A stretch of 64,000 nucleotides of DNA, from assembly GCA_020629035.1 (NCBI GenBank), contig JAHDEC010000001.1:239138-303137 (forward strand), written 5' to 3'. The notes beneath the pieces are model-generated. The model was given only the letters and a program-made list of their open reading frames with translations, made no database searches and was not told the origin of the DNA. The translations under genes and the position numbers were made by a program. This document shows, in pieces, positions 55,783-63,928 of the stretch. This DNA comes from Saprospiraceae bacterium. GTDB taxonomy: Bacteria; Bacteroidota; Bacteroidia; Chitinophagales; Saprospiraceae. The first letter of the stretch is position 1. Each line of letters starts with the position of its first letter.

Positions 55783-57176
55783 AAGAATACTTAAAAGGCA
55801 GAATAAGAGGCCACCGTGAGGACATTGATACAGATGAACTCTGGAAAGCACTCGACCTTGAACCAAAGAAAAAGAAACCTTGGTGGATTTTGGGTGCTGT
55901 TTTGTTACTGCTCGCCACCTGCATTGGTGTTCAACAATATCCTACAAAGTCAAGAAACTATAGTCAAATAGAAAACAGTATTGAAAAGAAAAGTGACATT
56001 GAACAAAAAAACAACATTGGACAACATAAAGAATCACAAAAAACTTCAGAAACAACATCATTAGAACCATTAAAAAAGGTAGAAAAAATAGCAGAAAATA
56101 CAACTAGTCAATCATCAAACAACTCATTAGAACAAGCACAAAACACTAACAAAAAAGCCACTAAACCCGCTGTAATTACCGAGGAGTCAGTTGGAAACTA
56201 TCCGGTAAGGCATGAGCAAGTTAAATCAAAGCTAGAAGAACTTGCCACAGATAAAGTGTATAAGCCAGCCCTTACAAACGAGAAAAAGAGCGGTGAAGGA
56301 GTAGTCGGGAAACCATCAACGCTCATCAATCAAGCAGCTTATAATCCAATCAAAATTGCCTGGCTGACTTCATTACTAAACGTATTTAATATAGATCAGC
56401 GAAGCATAAAAATGCAAGAAGCAACTGAAACCATTAAGCATGAGAATCCGCCTTCTGACAAACAAAACCCTTGGTCAATTGCGGGTGTTGGAGGTTTATA
56501 TTATGTGGATCGGGAGCTAAATTTAACCAACGATAATTTAGCAGAGCATTTTGGTATTAGAAATAGGACGGAGACCAGTTTAGAGTCTATAATGCTCGGT
56601 GTAAATATTCGTTATGAAATCAATGATCATTGGTATATAAAATCTGGTCTGGAATTTCAATCGATCAACGAACGATTCAATGTACAAATAACGAATGACT
56701 CAACTTTTTTTAAGGATAATGAACCGATTATTTTATTGGTAGAAGAAACGGGTGATACCATTATCCAAGATATAGGATTAGCAGAATTTTTAAACAGTCG
56801 GACTGAGATTTGGGAACACTATAATAACCATAGATTTATAAATGTCCCTCTTAGCCTTGGCTTTAAAAGCTCGAAAAATGCCTGGTCTTTCTTTGCTGAA
56901 GCAAGTCCATTGATTAGCTATTATCAAGGATTTCATGGCCGAATGATAAATCTTGACGGTGATGCAACCACTAGAAATCCGGCCTACTTTAATAACAAAT
57001 GGGGGCTTGGCTTAAGACTAAACTTAGGTGTCTCATATCAGCTTAAACAATGGAATGTATTTGTTGCTCCTTCTGCTCAACAATACTTGTTCTCGGTTTC
57101 GCAAGATGGCTTTGGAATCGATCAAAACTATCGGATGATTGGTGGGAATATAGGCCTAAGATATAAGTTAAACTAA
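55764..57176 (+). CDS. candidate anti-sigma with inner-membrane anchor and barrel-like C terminus
   Basis: A 470-residue protein with unusual architecture. Residues 1-39 are a charged cytoplasmic segment (YSLEEYLKGRIRG, DIDTDELWKALDLEPKKKK), residues 40-56 a single hydrophobic helix (PWWILGAVLLLLATCI), and residues about 65-215 a Ser/Thr/Lys/Asn-rich linker. The C-terminal 250 residues have alternating strand patterns such as WYIKSGLEFQSINERFNV, FINVPLSLGF and YRMIGGNIGLRYKL typical of outer-membrane barrels. Short helical N-termini next to an ECF sigma are typical of anti-sigma domains. The gene overlaps the sigma gene by 19 bases. A trans-envelope regulator is inferred; nothing else proves anti-sigma activity. 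Confidence 0.65.
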   Translation: MGKYSLEEYLKGRIRGHREDIDTDELWKALDLEPKKKKPWWILGAVLLLLATCIGVQQYPTKSRNYSQIENSIEKKSDIEQKNNIGQHKESQKTSETTSLEPLKKVEKIAENTTSQSSNNSLEQAQNTNKKATKPAVITEESVGNYPVRHEQVKSKLEELATDKVYKPALTNEKKSGEGVVGKPSTLINQAAYNPIKIAWLTSLLNVFNIDQRSIKMQEATETIKHENPPSDKQNPWSIAGVGGLYYVDRELNLTNDNLAEHFGIRNRTETSLESIMLGVNIRYEINDHWYIKSGLEFQSINERFNVQITNDSTFFKDNEPIILLVEETGDTIIQDIGLAEFLNSRTEIWEHYNNHRFINVPLSLGFKSSKNAWSFFAEASPLISYYQGFHGRMINLDGDATTRNPAYFNNKWGLGLRLNLGVSYQLKQWNVFVAPSAQQYLFSVSQDGFGIDQNYRMIGGNIGLRYKLN

Positions 57177-57289
57177 GACATACTTTAGAATGTAAATTAG
57201 CTTTTGTACTTTCCATTTTATAGTGGCAACAATAGTTAGGTTTTCCTTATGGAAGAGGAGAACCAAATGCTCTTATTAGCAGTTTTAAA

Positions 57290-57976
57290 ATGAAAGTAAC
57301 TAAAGAAATAGCCCAACATTATCTGTGGGGGAAAGTAAATCAGTCATGGAAATTCCTGTCTGATGAGCAGCTAAATGTGCATCTGGAAATCATAGAACCT
57401 TCATCTGGTGAGATTATGCATTATCATAAACAAGCCATGCAATTCTTTTATATTATCGAAGGGCAAGCAAGCTTTATCCTGAATGAAAAAAGCTATATCC
57501 TGAATGCAGAAGAAGGCATCCAAGTAAAAGTCAATCAGCCTCATTTGATTAAAAATGAATCCGAAATGCTTCTCAAATTTCTGGTGATCACCAGTCCATA
57601 TAGTGAATTAGATAGGTTCAACGTTGGCCAAAAAATAGACCAGGAGATACATCTAAATAATAGAAAGTTTAAAGGCATTGAAAATAGTGATAATGGCGAA
57701 GTATCAGAGGCGACCATCTTTCATTACCGACAAAAAGAGTCAATTATCTGGGCAACTTACGAAGGAGGAGATATCCATTTCGGCACCCTTAGCGGAATTC
57801 GGAAAGACAATCAATTAAGTTTTCGATACCAACACTTAAACCAAAACCAATTGTGGATGAGTGGTAAGTGTGACTCTATCATTAGCCAAGAAAACGGGAA
57901 AATTCGTCTGGATGAACGCTGGCAATGGACGACTGGTGATAGGACTAGTGGAACATCTGTACTCATAGAATTGTAA
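57290..57976 (+). CDS. cupin fused to an n-acetylglutamate synthase-like domain
   Basis: A 228-residue soluble protein. Residues about 25-110 form a cupin with EIMHYHKQAMQFFYIIEGQA and a proline/histidine loop QVKVNQPHLI. The C-terminal region (about 120-228) has GVENSDNGEVSEATIFHYRQ-type strands, WATYEGGDIHFGTLSG and RLDERWQWTTGDRTSGTSV. Small standalone proteins of this second type are often labelled n-acetylglutamate synthase in Bacteroidota databases, a name with weak support. Fusion with a cupin is less common. The MBL hydrolase gene begins four bases downstream, so the two are cotranscribed. Function unknown. Confidence 0.75.
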   Translation: MKVTKEIAQHYLWGKVNQSWKFLSDEQLNVHLEIIEPSSGEIMHYHKQAMQFFYIIEGQASFILNEKSYILNAEEGIQVKVNQPHLIKNESEMLLKFLVITSPYSELDRFNVGQKIDQEIHLNNRKFKGIENSDNGEVSEATIFHYRQKESIIWATYEGGDIHFGTLSGIRKDNQLSFRYQHLNQNQLWMSGKCDSIISQENGKIRLDERWQWTTGDRTSGTSVLIEL

Positions 57977-57980
57977 AAGG

Positions 57981-58742
57981 ATGAGGATATTACTTATTTG
58001 TTGCTTTTTGCTGCCTATCACCTTAAGTAGTTTAATCGAGGAAGAACCATTAATGGTTGGTGTCTTTTGTGATCAGGATATAGTCATCCATACCTTGGCT
58101 TATAAGGCTACGAATGTTTATTTAGTAGAACAAGGTGGCAACATCGTAATGATTGATACAGGGTATGCTTCCAGCAGAGCCAAAATAGAGCAAGCCATTA
58201 ATGATTTAGCTTGTTCAATGGGCGATATTGATTATCTGGTGCTGACACACGGTCATGGTGACCATGTAGGCAATGCAGCTTATTTCCAAAAGGAATATGG
58301 AATAACATTAATTGGCGGAGCGGGTGATTTGTCCTTATTTGAAAAGGGTGATAATGGAGAAACTTGTCCTACCTCCTTTTTTGCAAGATTATTGGGTTTA
58401 GGAGCTCCAAAATCATATGAAGCCTTTACTCCAGAACTACTGATGGATAGCCCTTTAGATTTAAGTGAATATGGATTGAGGGGAAGAATATTTACGCTGC
58501 CTGGACATACCCAAGGTTCATTAGTCGTCGAGCTTTCCAATCATCTTTTTGTGGGAGATATAATACGAGGCAAACCATTAAACAAGGATAAGCCTGCAAA
58601 GCATTATTATCATTGTGATTTAAAACAAAACGCTCAAAATATCGCTTATTTATTAGATAATAGTGCAGCTAAGCTTTGGTATCCAGGTCATTTTGGTGCA
58701 TTGAAAAAGAAAGATGTACTTAGTTATATTGAGAGAATTTAG
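57981..58742 (+). CDS. metallo-beta-lactamase-fold hydrolase, exported
   Basis: A 253-residue zinc hydrolase. The main motif is LTHGHGDHVGN with H90, H92, D94 and H95 as ligands. Later ligands lie in LPGHTQGSL (near 172) and HLFVGDIIRG (near 191). The first 17 residues (MRILLICCFLLPITLSS) look like a signal peptide, placing it in the periplasm. Similarity to glyoxalase II-like and lactonase-like proteins does not fix a substrate. It follows the cupin fusion gene by four bases. Confidence 0.85.
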   Translation: MRILLICCFLLPITLSSLIEEEPLMVGVFCDQDIVIHTLAYKATNVYLVEQGGNIVMIDTGYASSRAKIEQAINDLACSMGDIDYLVLTHGHGDHVGNAAYFQKEYGITLIGGAGDLSLFEKGDNGETCPTSFFARLLGLGAPKSYEAFTPELLMDSPLDLSEYGLRGRIFTLPGHTQGSLVVELSNHLFVGDIIRGKPLNKDKPAKHYYHCDLKQNAQNIAYLLDNSAAKLWYPGHFGALKKKDVLSYIERI

Positions 58743-58795
58743 TTGCTGGTTGTTTTTCAATATCGAGACCGCTACAAAATTGATATTTTTATGTT

Positions 58796-59161
58796 ATGAG
58801 TTCAAAATTGCTATTAGTTATTGCCATGGGTTTCTTATTCCTTTTCGCTTGCACAAGAGATAAGTCAAACCAATCAGAAATTGCTTGTGGACAGGGCATT
58901 GAAACTACTTACACAAATAATGTGAAAGATATTATCGATTCTTCCTGTGCTTACTCAGGATGTCATGATGGTTCTGATATTAATATTGGTGATTATAGGT
59001 TTTACGATGGTTTAATACCAGCATTAGAGAATGGCATACTTTGGCGTGAAGTTTTTGAATTATCAGATATGCCAGTACCAGGAACAATAGGTGATGAGAT
59101 GTTTGGCCAGGCAGAATCAGCTCTTGTGCAGTGTTGGATTGAAAATGGTTTTCCAGAATAG
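58796..59161 (+). CDS. small cytochrome c-like lipoprotein
   Basis: A 121-residue lipoprotein (signal MSSKLLLVIAMGFLFLFAC, lipid cysteine 19). A variant haem-attachment motif C51-x4-C56-H57 (SSCAYSGCHDG) appears, with M92 (LSDMPVPG) as a possible axial ligand and the typical QCWIENGFPE ending of the PSCyt1-type or cytochrome-like modules. The CX4CH spacing is less common than CX2CH. No haem can be confirmed from sequence. It likely serves in electron transfer or is a degraded member. No partner is obvious nearby. Confidence 0.65.
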   Translation: MSSKLLLVIAMGFLFLFACTRDKSNQSEIACGQGIETTYTNNVKDIIDSSCAYSGCHDGSDINIGDYRFYDGLIPALENGILWREVFELSDMPVPGTIGDEMFGQAESALVQCWIENGFPE

Positions 59162-59228
59162 ACATTATCTGTATGTTTTTGAATATATTTAGTAAATCAA
59201 TATTAGTTAAATAGAAAAGCAATAAATC

Positions 59229-59855
59229 ATGAAAAACCTTGTCTTATCCATTATTCTTTTTTTACCAATGTTATGTTTTGCCCAGGATGACCCTTCTACT
59301 GATAAATTTATTAGAATCGTCGGATTAGCCGAAAAGACCATCGAAAGTGATGGCTTGAAGATAGAATTTACTTTGAGTGAAATCCAAGGAAATGAATATA
59401 ACCAAATAAGGCCTAAAAGTTTGGAGGAAGTTAAATCTGAATTTACAGCTTATTTAAAAGCCGAAAATATAGAAAGCTCACTTATGGAAAAGGACTTTAT
59501 GAAAAACATAACGAAGTCAAATTATGGCAAAGGGGACACTGAAGTTTATTCAATGCGAGTTAAATCACAAGATGAAGCAGTACGAATTTCAAAGTTGAAA
59601 GTTGATGGGTTTAAAGTAAATAAAGTCGAATTTGTGTTTGATGATGAGTATGCGAGCTATATAGAAGAAATGACGATTGAGGCAATAGAGGATGCTAAAC
59701 GAAAAGCTTCAAATATTGCGAAAGCGGTAGGTAAAGAGCTTGGAGAAATATTGAATATCGATGACATGAAAAATTTGAAGTTTAATAGTTATTCAAGTTC
59801 CGATAAATCAAAAACTCTTAGCTATAAAGTTAATGTCACATTTGAATTGAAATGA
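59229..59855 (+). CDS. SIMPL-domain periplasmic protein 1
   Basis: A 208-residue exported protein with a signal peptide ending MLCFAQ (residue 19). The SIMPL (DUF541) fold is suggested by IRIVGLAEKTIESDGLKIEF, a repeated helix-strand arrangement, and the IEEMTIEAIEDAKRKASNIA helix near 143 followed by the final strands KTLSYKVNVTFEL. The function of SIMPL proteins is not well established; some are linked to stress responses. Its last four bases overlap the start of a second SIMPL-like gene, so the two are coupled. Confidence 0.8.
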   Translation: MKNLVLSIILFLPMLCFAQDDPSTDKFIRIVGLAEKTIESDGLKIEFTLSEIQGNEYNQIRPKSLEEVKSEFTAYLKAENIESSLMEKDFMKNITKSNYGKGDTEVYSMRVKSQDEAVRISKLKVDGFKVNKVEFVFDDEYASYIEEMTIEAIEDAKRKASNIAKAVGKELGEILNIDDMKNLKFNSYSSSDKSKTLSYKVNVTFELK

Positions 59856-60487
59856 AAAATTTAATCATCATACTATTTATTTCTACCATACTAGCAAGCA
59901 ATTTGCATGGGCAAGAGAGACAAACAAGCTTGAAGGTATATGGTATCTGCTCATATGAAAATGAGAAAATTGGTCAAAAAATTACATGTAAAATAAAAGT
60001 TGATAATAATAAGTGCGATCCCGAAGTTGGATTCATTTCAATAGAAGAAAAAATCTATCACTTTGAAGAAGCACTCAAAGCTAAAGACATCAATTTTAAG
60101 CAATTTACAAGATCAATTGATTCGAAAGTTAAGGGATCGAAAGAAATTGAAATATTTAAATATCGAGGCTCTGATAATGAGATTGCCGCTATCATTGATA
60201 TATGTAAAAATCAAGGCATAGAAATTTCTGGATTTGGGAATATTTACGAAAAAAACAAATTATCAGATCAGGATAATCGCGCCATTTGTGCGCTGCAAGA
60301 TGCTATGGCAAAAGCCGAAATAATCGCCAATGAATTAGGTTACGAGCATGTGGAGTTGGTTGGTGTTGATGATGATTCCAGTTCTGTAAAAGCAGGGAGT
60401 ATATTTTTAACAACTGGAATTAGTATAAGTTCCATGCTGGGTGGCGCCGGGGCCTATTCTATAATTGGTCACTTCAAAGCATACTAA
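59852..60487 (+). CDS. SIMPL-like periplasmic protein 2
   Basis: A 211-residue exported protein (signal ends NLHGQ, residue 21). It shares the pattern of the preceding protein: a strand-rich N terminus, an IEEKIYHFEEALKAKDINF helix, and an ICALQDAMAKAEIIANEL helix near 145 that corresponds to the SIMPL hallmark. The N-terminal part has diverged, and the C terminus ends in a glycine-rich hydrophobic segment (LTTGISISSMLGGAGAYS) that may be a membrane-associated tail. The start overlaps the previous stop by ATGA. Confidence 0.65.
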   Translation: MKNLIIILFISTILASNLHGQERQTSLKVYGICSYENEKIGQKITCKIKVDNNKCDPEVGFISIEEKIYHFEEALKAKDINFKQFTRSIDSKVKGSKEIEIFKYRGSDNEIAAIIDICKNQGIEISGFGNIYEKNKLSDQDNRAICALQDAMAKAEIIANELGYEHVELVGVDDDSSSVKAGSIFLTTGISISSMLGGAGAYSIIGHFKAY

Positions 60488-60587
60488 TCTTGTATTTTCT
60501 TAGATTCGTAGTGATTAACACGAAAAGAGCATTTTTTTGTTAAAAGAAAATCGCCAAAGAAGAAGGGATTCTTAACAAGGCCAAACT

Positions 60588-60809
60588 ATGACTACAATAC
60601 TTATCATTCTTATTGGTGTTTCTTTCATCACAGTCTATAAAGTTATTGGTGAAATTATGGAATCAAGAGCTTGTCCAGATGATATCACACTCAGGAAGGT
60701 AGTTCTGGGTCAGATACCTAAAAGAGATGGAACATCCAAGCGGGTGATTCGTCATCTAGGAACCTGTAATAAATGCCAAGCAAAAGTGGATGAACTTAAC
60801 CAGCGATAA
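60588..60809 (+). CDS. small membrane protein with HxxxCxxC motif
   Basis: A 73-residue protein: an N-terminal hydrophobic helix (about residues 3-20, TILIILIGVSFITVYKVIG), then a charged tail with VIRHLGTCNKCQAKVDEL. The H-x3-C-x2-C spacing matches the zinc-binding element of zf-HC2-type anti-sigma domains, but no sigma gene is adjacent and the order (helix first) is reversed. It is small and otherwise unassigned. Coding status is supported by the open frame and the conserved-looking motif. Confidence 0.55.
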   Translation: MTTILIILIGVSFITVYKVIGEIMESRACPDDITLRKVVLGQIPKRDGTSKRVIRHLGTCNKCQAKVDELNQR

Positions 60810-60853
60810 TTTTTATCTTAAAAATTTAGTTATTCTACAATAACTATACGGCA

Positions 60854-61402
60854 TTGAAAAACATAAAAAAGCGCTACTTAATCATGCTTCTGCTAGTTTT
60901 AAGCTGCTGGTTTAGAACCACTATCTATGATGGATTAACCAGCTATAAACCAATTAATACTCAAGAAGCCATCGGGTTAACCAATCTAGATTTAAAGACA
61001 CAAATGGACCATTATATAGAAAACAATCCAACTTTAGATATCCGCCCTTTAATGGTTCATTGTGCTAATATTACTGCTGAAAACTTAAGCTTTAGTTCGT
61101 CTAGTGGTTCGACATCTGTTAATAGCCTAGCCCTCACTAAAAAGACGCATTGTGTAGGCTATGCTTCTTTTGCTAATTCCTTGATTCAATACGCCATAAA
61201 AAAACTGGATATGGAAGAAGCATTTATTTCCAGTCAACAACGAGGTAAAATATATATCTTAGGCATTGAAATAACCAATCGTTTAAACTTATCTTTTTTT
61301 AAAGATCACGATTACATTCAAGTAATCGATGTTGAAAAAAACGATACAATAATGTTAGATCCAGTGCTGTACGATTACTTCAGGATTGGATGTCTAAACT
61401 AA
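60854..61402 (+). CDS. transglutaminase-like protein, membrane-anchored
   Basis: A 182-residue protein with one N-terminal hydrophobic segment (about residues 8-19) and a soluble C-terminal domain. A possible papain/transglutaminase-like triad is visible: Cys in KKTHCVGYASFANSLI (near 98), His in FKDHDYIQVIDV (near 157), and Asp in IMLDPVLYDYF (near 170). This is a weak call based on spacing. The start is TTG 60854; a later ATG within the membrane segment is an alternative. It precedes the DUF1059 gene by nine bases, suggesting an operon. Confidence 0.5.
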   Translation: MKNIKKRYLIMLLLVLSCWFRTTIYDGLTSYKPINTQEAIGLTNLDLKTQMDHYIENNPTLDIRPLMVHCANITAENLSFSSSSGSTSVNSLALTKKTHCVGYASFANSLIQYAIKKLDMEEAFISSQQRGKIYILGIEITNRLNLSFFKDHDYIQVIDVEKNDTIMLDPVLYDYFRIGCLN

Positions 61403-61411
61403 AAGTTGCTT

Positions 61412-61648
61412 ATGAAATCAATGACCTGCAAACAATTAGGAGGAGCTTGTGATAAAGTATTTTCAGCTAATTCCTTTGACGAAATAGCTAAAATGAGCCG
61501 GGATCATGGCACAGAAATGTTTGCTAAAAAGGATGCTGAGCATTTAGCCGCCATGAATAAAATGCGTGAATTAATGCATGACCCTAATGCCTTGAGTGCT
61601 TGGATGGAAAGTAAGCGTAAAGAATTTAATGCCTTAGCAGATGACTAG
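61412..61648 (+). CDS. small DUF1059-like protein
   Basis: A 78-residue protein starting MKSMTCKQLGGACDKVFSAN and continuing SFDEIAKMSRDHGTEMF. Conserved cysteines C6 and C13 and the histidine in RDHGTEMF match the DUF1059 family, suggested to bind metal. The second Met was chosen over the TTG at 61406 because it matches the family start. It ends 12 bases before the aminotransferase-type gene and is probably cotranscribed. Function unknown. Confidence 0.75.
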   Translation: MKSMTCKQLGGACDKVFSANSFDEIAKMSRDHGTEMFAKKDAEHLAAMNKMRELMHDPNALSAWMESKRKEFNALADD

Positions 61649-61660
61649 CGTTTTTTCCTA

Positions 61661-62857
61661 ATGAAATACGACTTTGACAAAATTATAGATCGTAGTGGGA
61701 CCAATGCCATGAGCTTGGAGGGCTACGAGGATTATCTCTTCGAGGGAGAAAATCAGCTCAAGATTCCATGTGAAAAAGAGGATATCATAAGGATGTGGGT
61801 GGCAGATATGGAGTTTCAAACTTCTCAAGCCATCATTGACCAGCTACAACATCGTATCCAACATGGCATTTTTGGTTACACTCAGCGAATGGGTGCTCCC
61901 TATATTGATGCTTTTTTGTCTTGGACAAAGACCCGATATAACTGGGAGTTTGCTAAGGAACATTTAGTCAGTGCAAAAGGAGTAATACCCGCTTTATTTA
62001 ACTTGATAAAGTACATCTGCAAACCTTATGGAAAAGTCCTCATCACCACACCTTCATATGCCTTCTTTAAACATGCAGCAGATTTTAATGGAGTCCCACT
62101 AGTGTGCTCAGATTTAGTATATGATCAGGGTGATTATGCAATGGATTTTGATGACTTAGCAAGTAAATTGAGTGACCCCAAAGTGTCTTTGTTTATTCTC
62201 TGCAATCCGCACAATCCAACGGGTAAATTGTGGTCCGATGACGATCTGAAAACTCTTGGAAAATTGTGTTTAACCCATGATGTTTTTATCATTGCTGATG
62301 AGATTCATTGTGATATACTGAGGGTGGGGAAGCGCTTTACTCCCATGGCGAAATTGTTTCCTGAGTCTGATAAAATTATTACTTGTATGTCAGCAAGTAA
62401 GACTTTTAATTTGGCTGGTTTTATGTTTGCCAATATTGTGATTCCAAATAAAGAGCTAAGAACTAAATGGTTAGTTGAACAATTACCCATAGAAAATCCA
62501 TTAAGTCTTGCTGCCACCTACGCAGCTTACTCGGAAGGAGAGGAATGGCTAAGTCAGATGACTGTTTATTTGGACAAGAATTTCGACTTTGTTACGAACT
62601 ATTTAGATAAGCATTTACCCAAAGCAATCCATCAAATTCCAGATGGGATGTATTTAATGTGGATCGATCTAAGCTCCTATTTTGAACAAGGGGAAAACCT
62701 AACCCTTTTCTTTGCAAATAATGCAGGTGTGCTCTTAGAAGGAGGCAATATGTTTGTTGACAATGCAGACGGGTTTATTCGTCTAAATTTAGCCTGTCCT
62801 AGGGCTAAAGTTGAGGAAGGATTAAAGAGGATTTGCAAAGCTGTTTTAGATCACTAA
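61661..62857 (+). CDS. PatB/MalY-type C-S lyase, PLP-dependent
   Basis: A 398-residue aminotransferase-fold enzyme of the PatB family, cleaving C-S bonds of cystathionine-like substrates. The start matches the family (YDFDKIIDRSGTNAMSLEGY). Hallmarks: RMWVADMEFQTSQAII, the NPHNPTGKLW loop, DEIHCDI with the cofactor-contacting Asp, and the PLP lysine in MSASKTFNLAG (near 247). Cystathionine, cysteine and cysteine conjugates are plausible substrates. It is the third gene of a small operon with the transglutaminase-like and DUF1059 genes. It ends eight bases before the convergent GNAT gene. Confidence 0.9.
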   Translation: MKYDFDKIIDRSGTNAMSLEGYEDYLFEGENQLKIPCEKEDIIRMWVADMEFQTSQAIIDQLQHRIQHGIFGYTQRMGAPYIDAFLSWTKTRYNWEFAKEHLVSAKGVIPALFNLIKYICKPYGKVLITTPSYAFFKHAADFNGVPLVCSDLVYDQGDYAMDFDDLASKLSDPKVSLFILCNPHNPTGKLWSDDDLKTLGKLCLTHDVFIIADEIHCDILRVGKRFTPMAKLFPESDKIITCMSASKTFNLAGFMFANIVIPNKELRTKWLVEQLPIENPLSLAATYAAYSEGEEWLSQMTVYLDKNFDFVTNYLDKHLPKAIHQIPDGMYLMWIDLSSYFEQGENLTLFFANNAGVLLEGGNMFVDNADGFIRLNLACPRAKVEEGLKRICKAVLDH

Positions 62858-62865
62858 AGAATTGA

Positions 62866-63360
62866 TTACTTACTCAATTCGAAGACATAACAAGCTAAGC
62901 CATCAAAAATCCGCTCTTCCAAAAATGTAAAGCCAAGACGTTTATAGAATCGATGGGCTTTCACATTACTTTTTAGCGGATCTATTAAAAGGGTCGTAAC
63001 ATTGGGAAACTGAAAACATCGAGCTATAGCCCATTGCATCATTTGGCTTCCATAACCTTTATTTAAGTAGCTTTCCTCTCCAATCCATATGTCTAGAGCT
63101 CGGGTTGTCTTAACTACTTCTCCCCAATAATGAGTTTCTTCTTCAAAGGGATCGATAATCTGAAGAAATCCGATGGGAATCTCATTTACCTCAGCTATCC
63201 ATTGTTCTCTCCACAATGGCTTTCTAAGCAGTTCCACTTCCCAATTCCAATCATCTTCTGGATCACTTTCTTTGACATGTTGTTTAGTATCCCAAAACTT
63301 GAGGAGTTCTAAATCATGGATACCAGCAGGCCTCATTGCTATTTTAATTGGGGATTCCAT
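62866..63360 (-). CDS. GNAT acetyltransferase, AAC(6')-like
   Basis: A 164-residue acetyltransferase. The acetyl-CoA motif is YLNKGYGSQMMQWAI (near 99) and the C-terminal NVKAHRFYKRLGF matches the GNAT end. The order DIWIGEES then NVTTLLIDPLKSN is reminiscent of aminoglycoside 6'-N-acetyltransferases of the AAC(6')-Ib type, but such resemblance alone does not show resistance activity. No mobile element or other resistance gene is near, so a chromosomal housekeeping acetyltransferase is likely. Convergent with the PatB gene. Confidence 0.8.
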   Translation of the reverse strand: MESPIKIAMRPAGIHDLELLKFWDTKQHVKESDPEDDWNWEVELLRKPLWREQWIAEVNEIPIGFLQIIDPFEEETHYWGEVVKTTRALDIWIGEESYLNKGYGSQMMQWAIARCFQFPNVTTLLIDPLKSNVKAHRFYKRLGFTFLEERIFDGLACYVFELSK

Positions 63361-63500
63361 TTAGCATTTAAAATTAATGAATAAGGGCGATTTATTTAGA
63401 TCGCGGCAAATGTGGTAAAATTGATTTTACGCCTTATCTTACGATTCTTCAAGTAAGAGTAATCCAGCCGCCATTAACGGCAGTTTTTAGAAAAAGAACA

Positions 63501-63887
63501 ATGAAATATAAGGACCTCACCTATAAAATCATAGGCTGTGCCATGGAAGTGCATAAGTATTTAGGCAATGGATTCCAAGAAGTAATTTACCAAAGAGCAC
63601 TATCCATCGAACTCGAATCCCAGGGACTCTCTTATTCGAGGGAACACGAAATGCAAATCAAGTATAAGGGACGAAATATCGGAAAACGAAGAGTAGACTT
63701 TTTTGTAGAAGATATAATTATGGTAGAAATTAAGGCCGTGATAAACTTACAAGACGCACATCTAGCTCAGGCCATGAATTATGTAGAAGCCTATAATTTA
63801 GAGATTGGTCTATTAATCAATTTTGGATCTAGGAGTTTACAACATAATAGGGTACATAATCATAACCTGAATCGGTTTCAGGAGTGA
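63501..63887 (+). CDS. GxxExxY protein
   Basis: A 128-residue protein of the GxxExxY family, with the name-giving motif G-N-G-F-Q-E-V-I-Y (residues about 22-30). The core DFFVEDIIMVEIKAV resembles a PD-(D/E)XK nuclease-type fold (D, then E-x-K). Family members are common in Bacteroidota, sometimes in many copies and near dispersed repeats; their role is unknown. It is monocistronic. A GATT-rich repeat lies 40 bases after its stop. Two short complementary segments (GCCG at 63470 and CGGC at 63479) sit before the start and could form a small hairpin. Confidence 0.85.
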   Translation: MKYKDLTYKIIGCAMEVHKYLGNGFQEVIYQRALSIELESQGLSYSREHEMQIKYKGRNIGKRRVDFFVEDIIMVEIKAVINLQDAHLAQAMNYVEAYNLEIGLLINFGSRSLQHNRVHNHNLNRFQE

Positions 63888-63928
63888 GTAAGAAGTTGAG
63901 GTAATTGTGTTTGTTTTTTCTTCCTAAA

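Noticed and set aside
62866..63360. GNAT gene as an aminoglycoside resistance determinant
   Set aside because: Only loose resemblance to AAC(6') proteins; no mobile element or resistance context, and typical housekeeping GNAT motifs explain it equally well.
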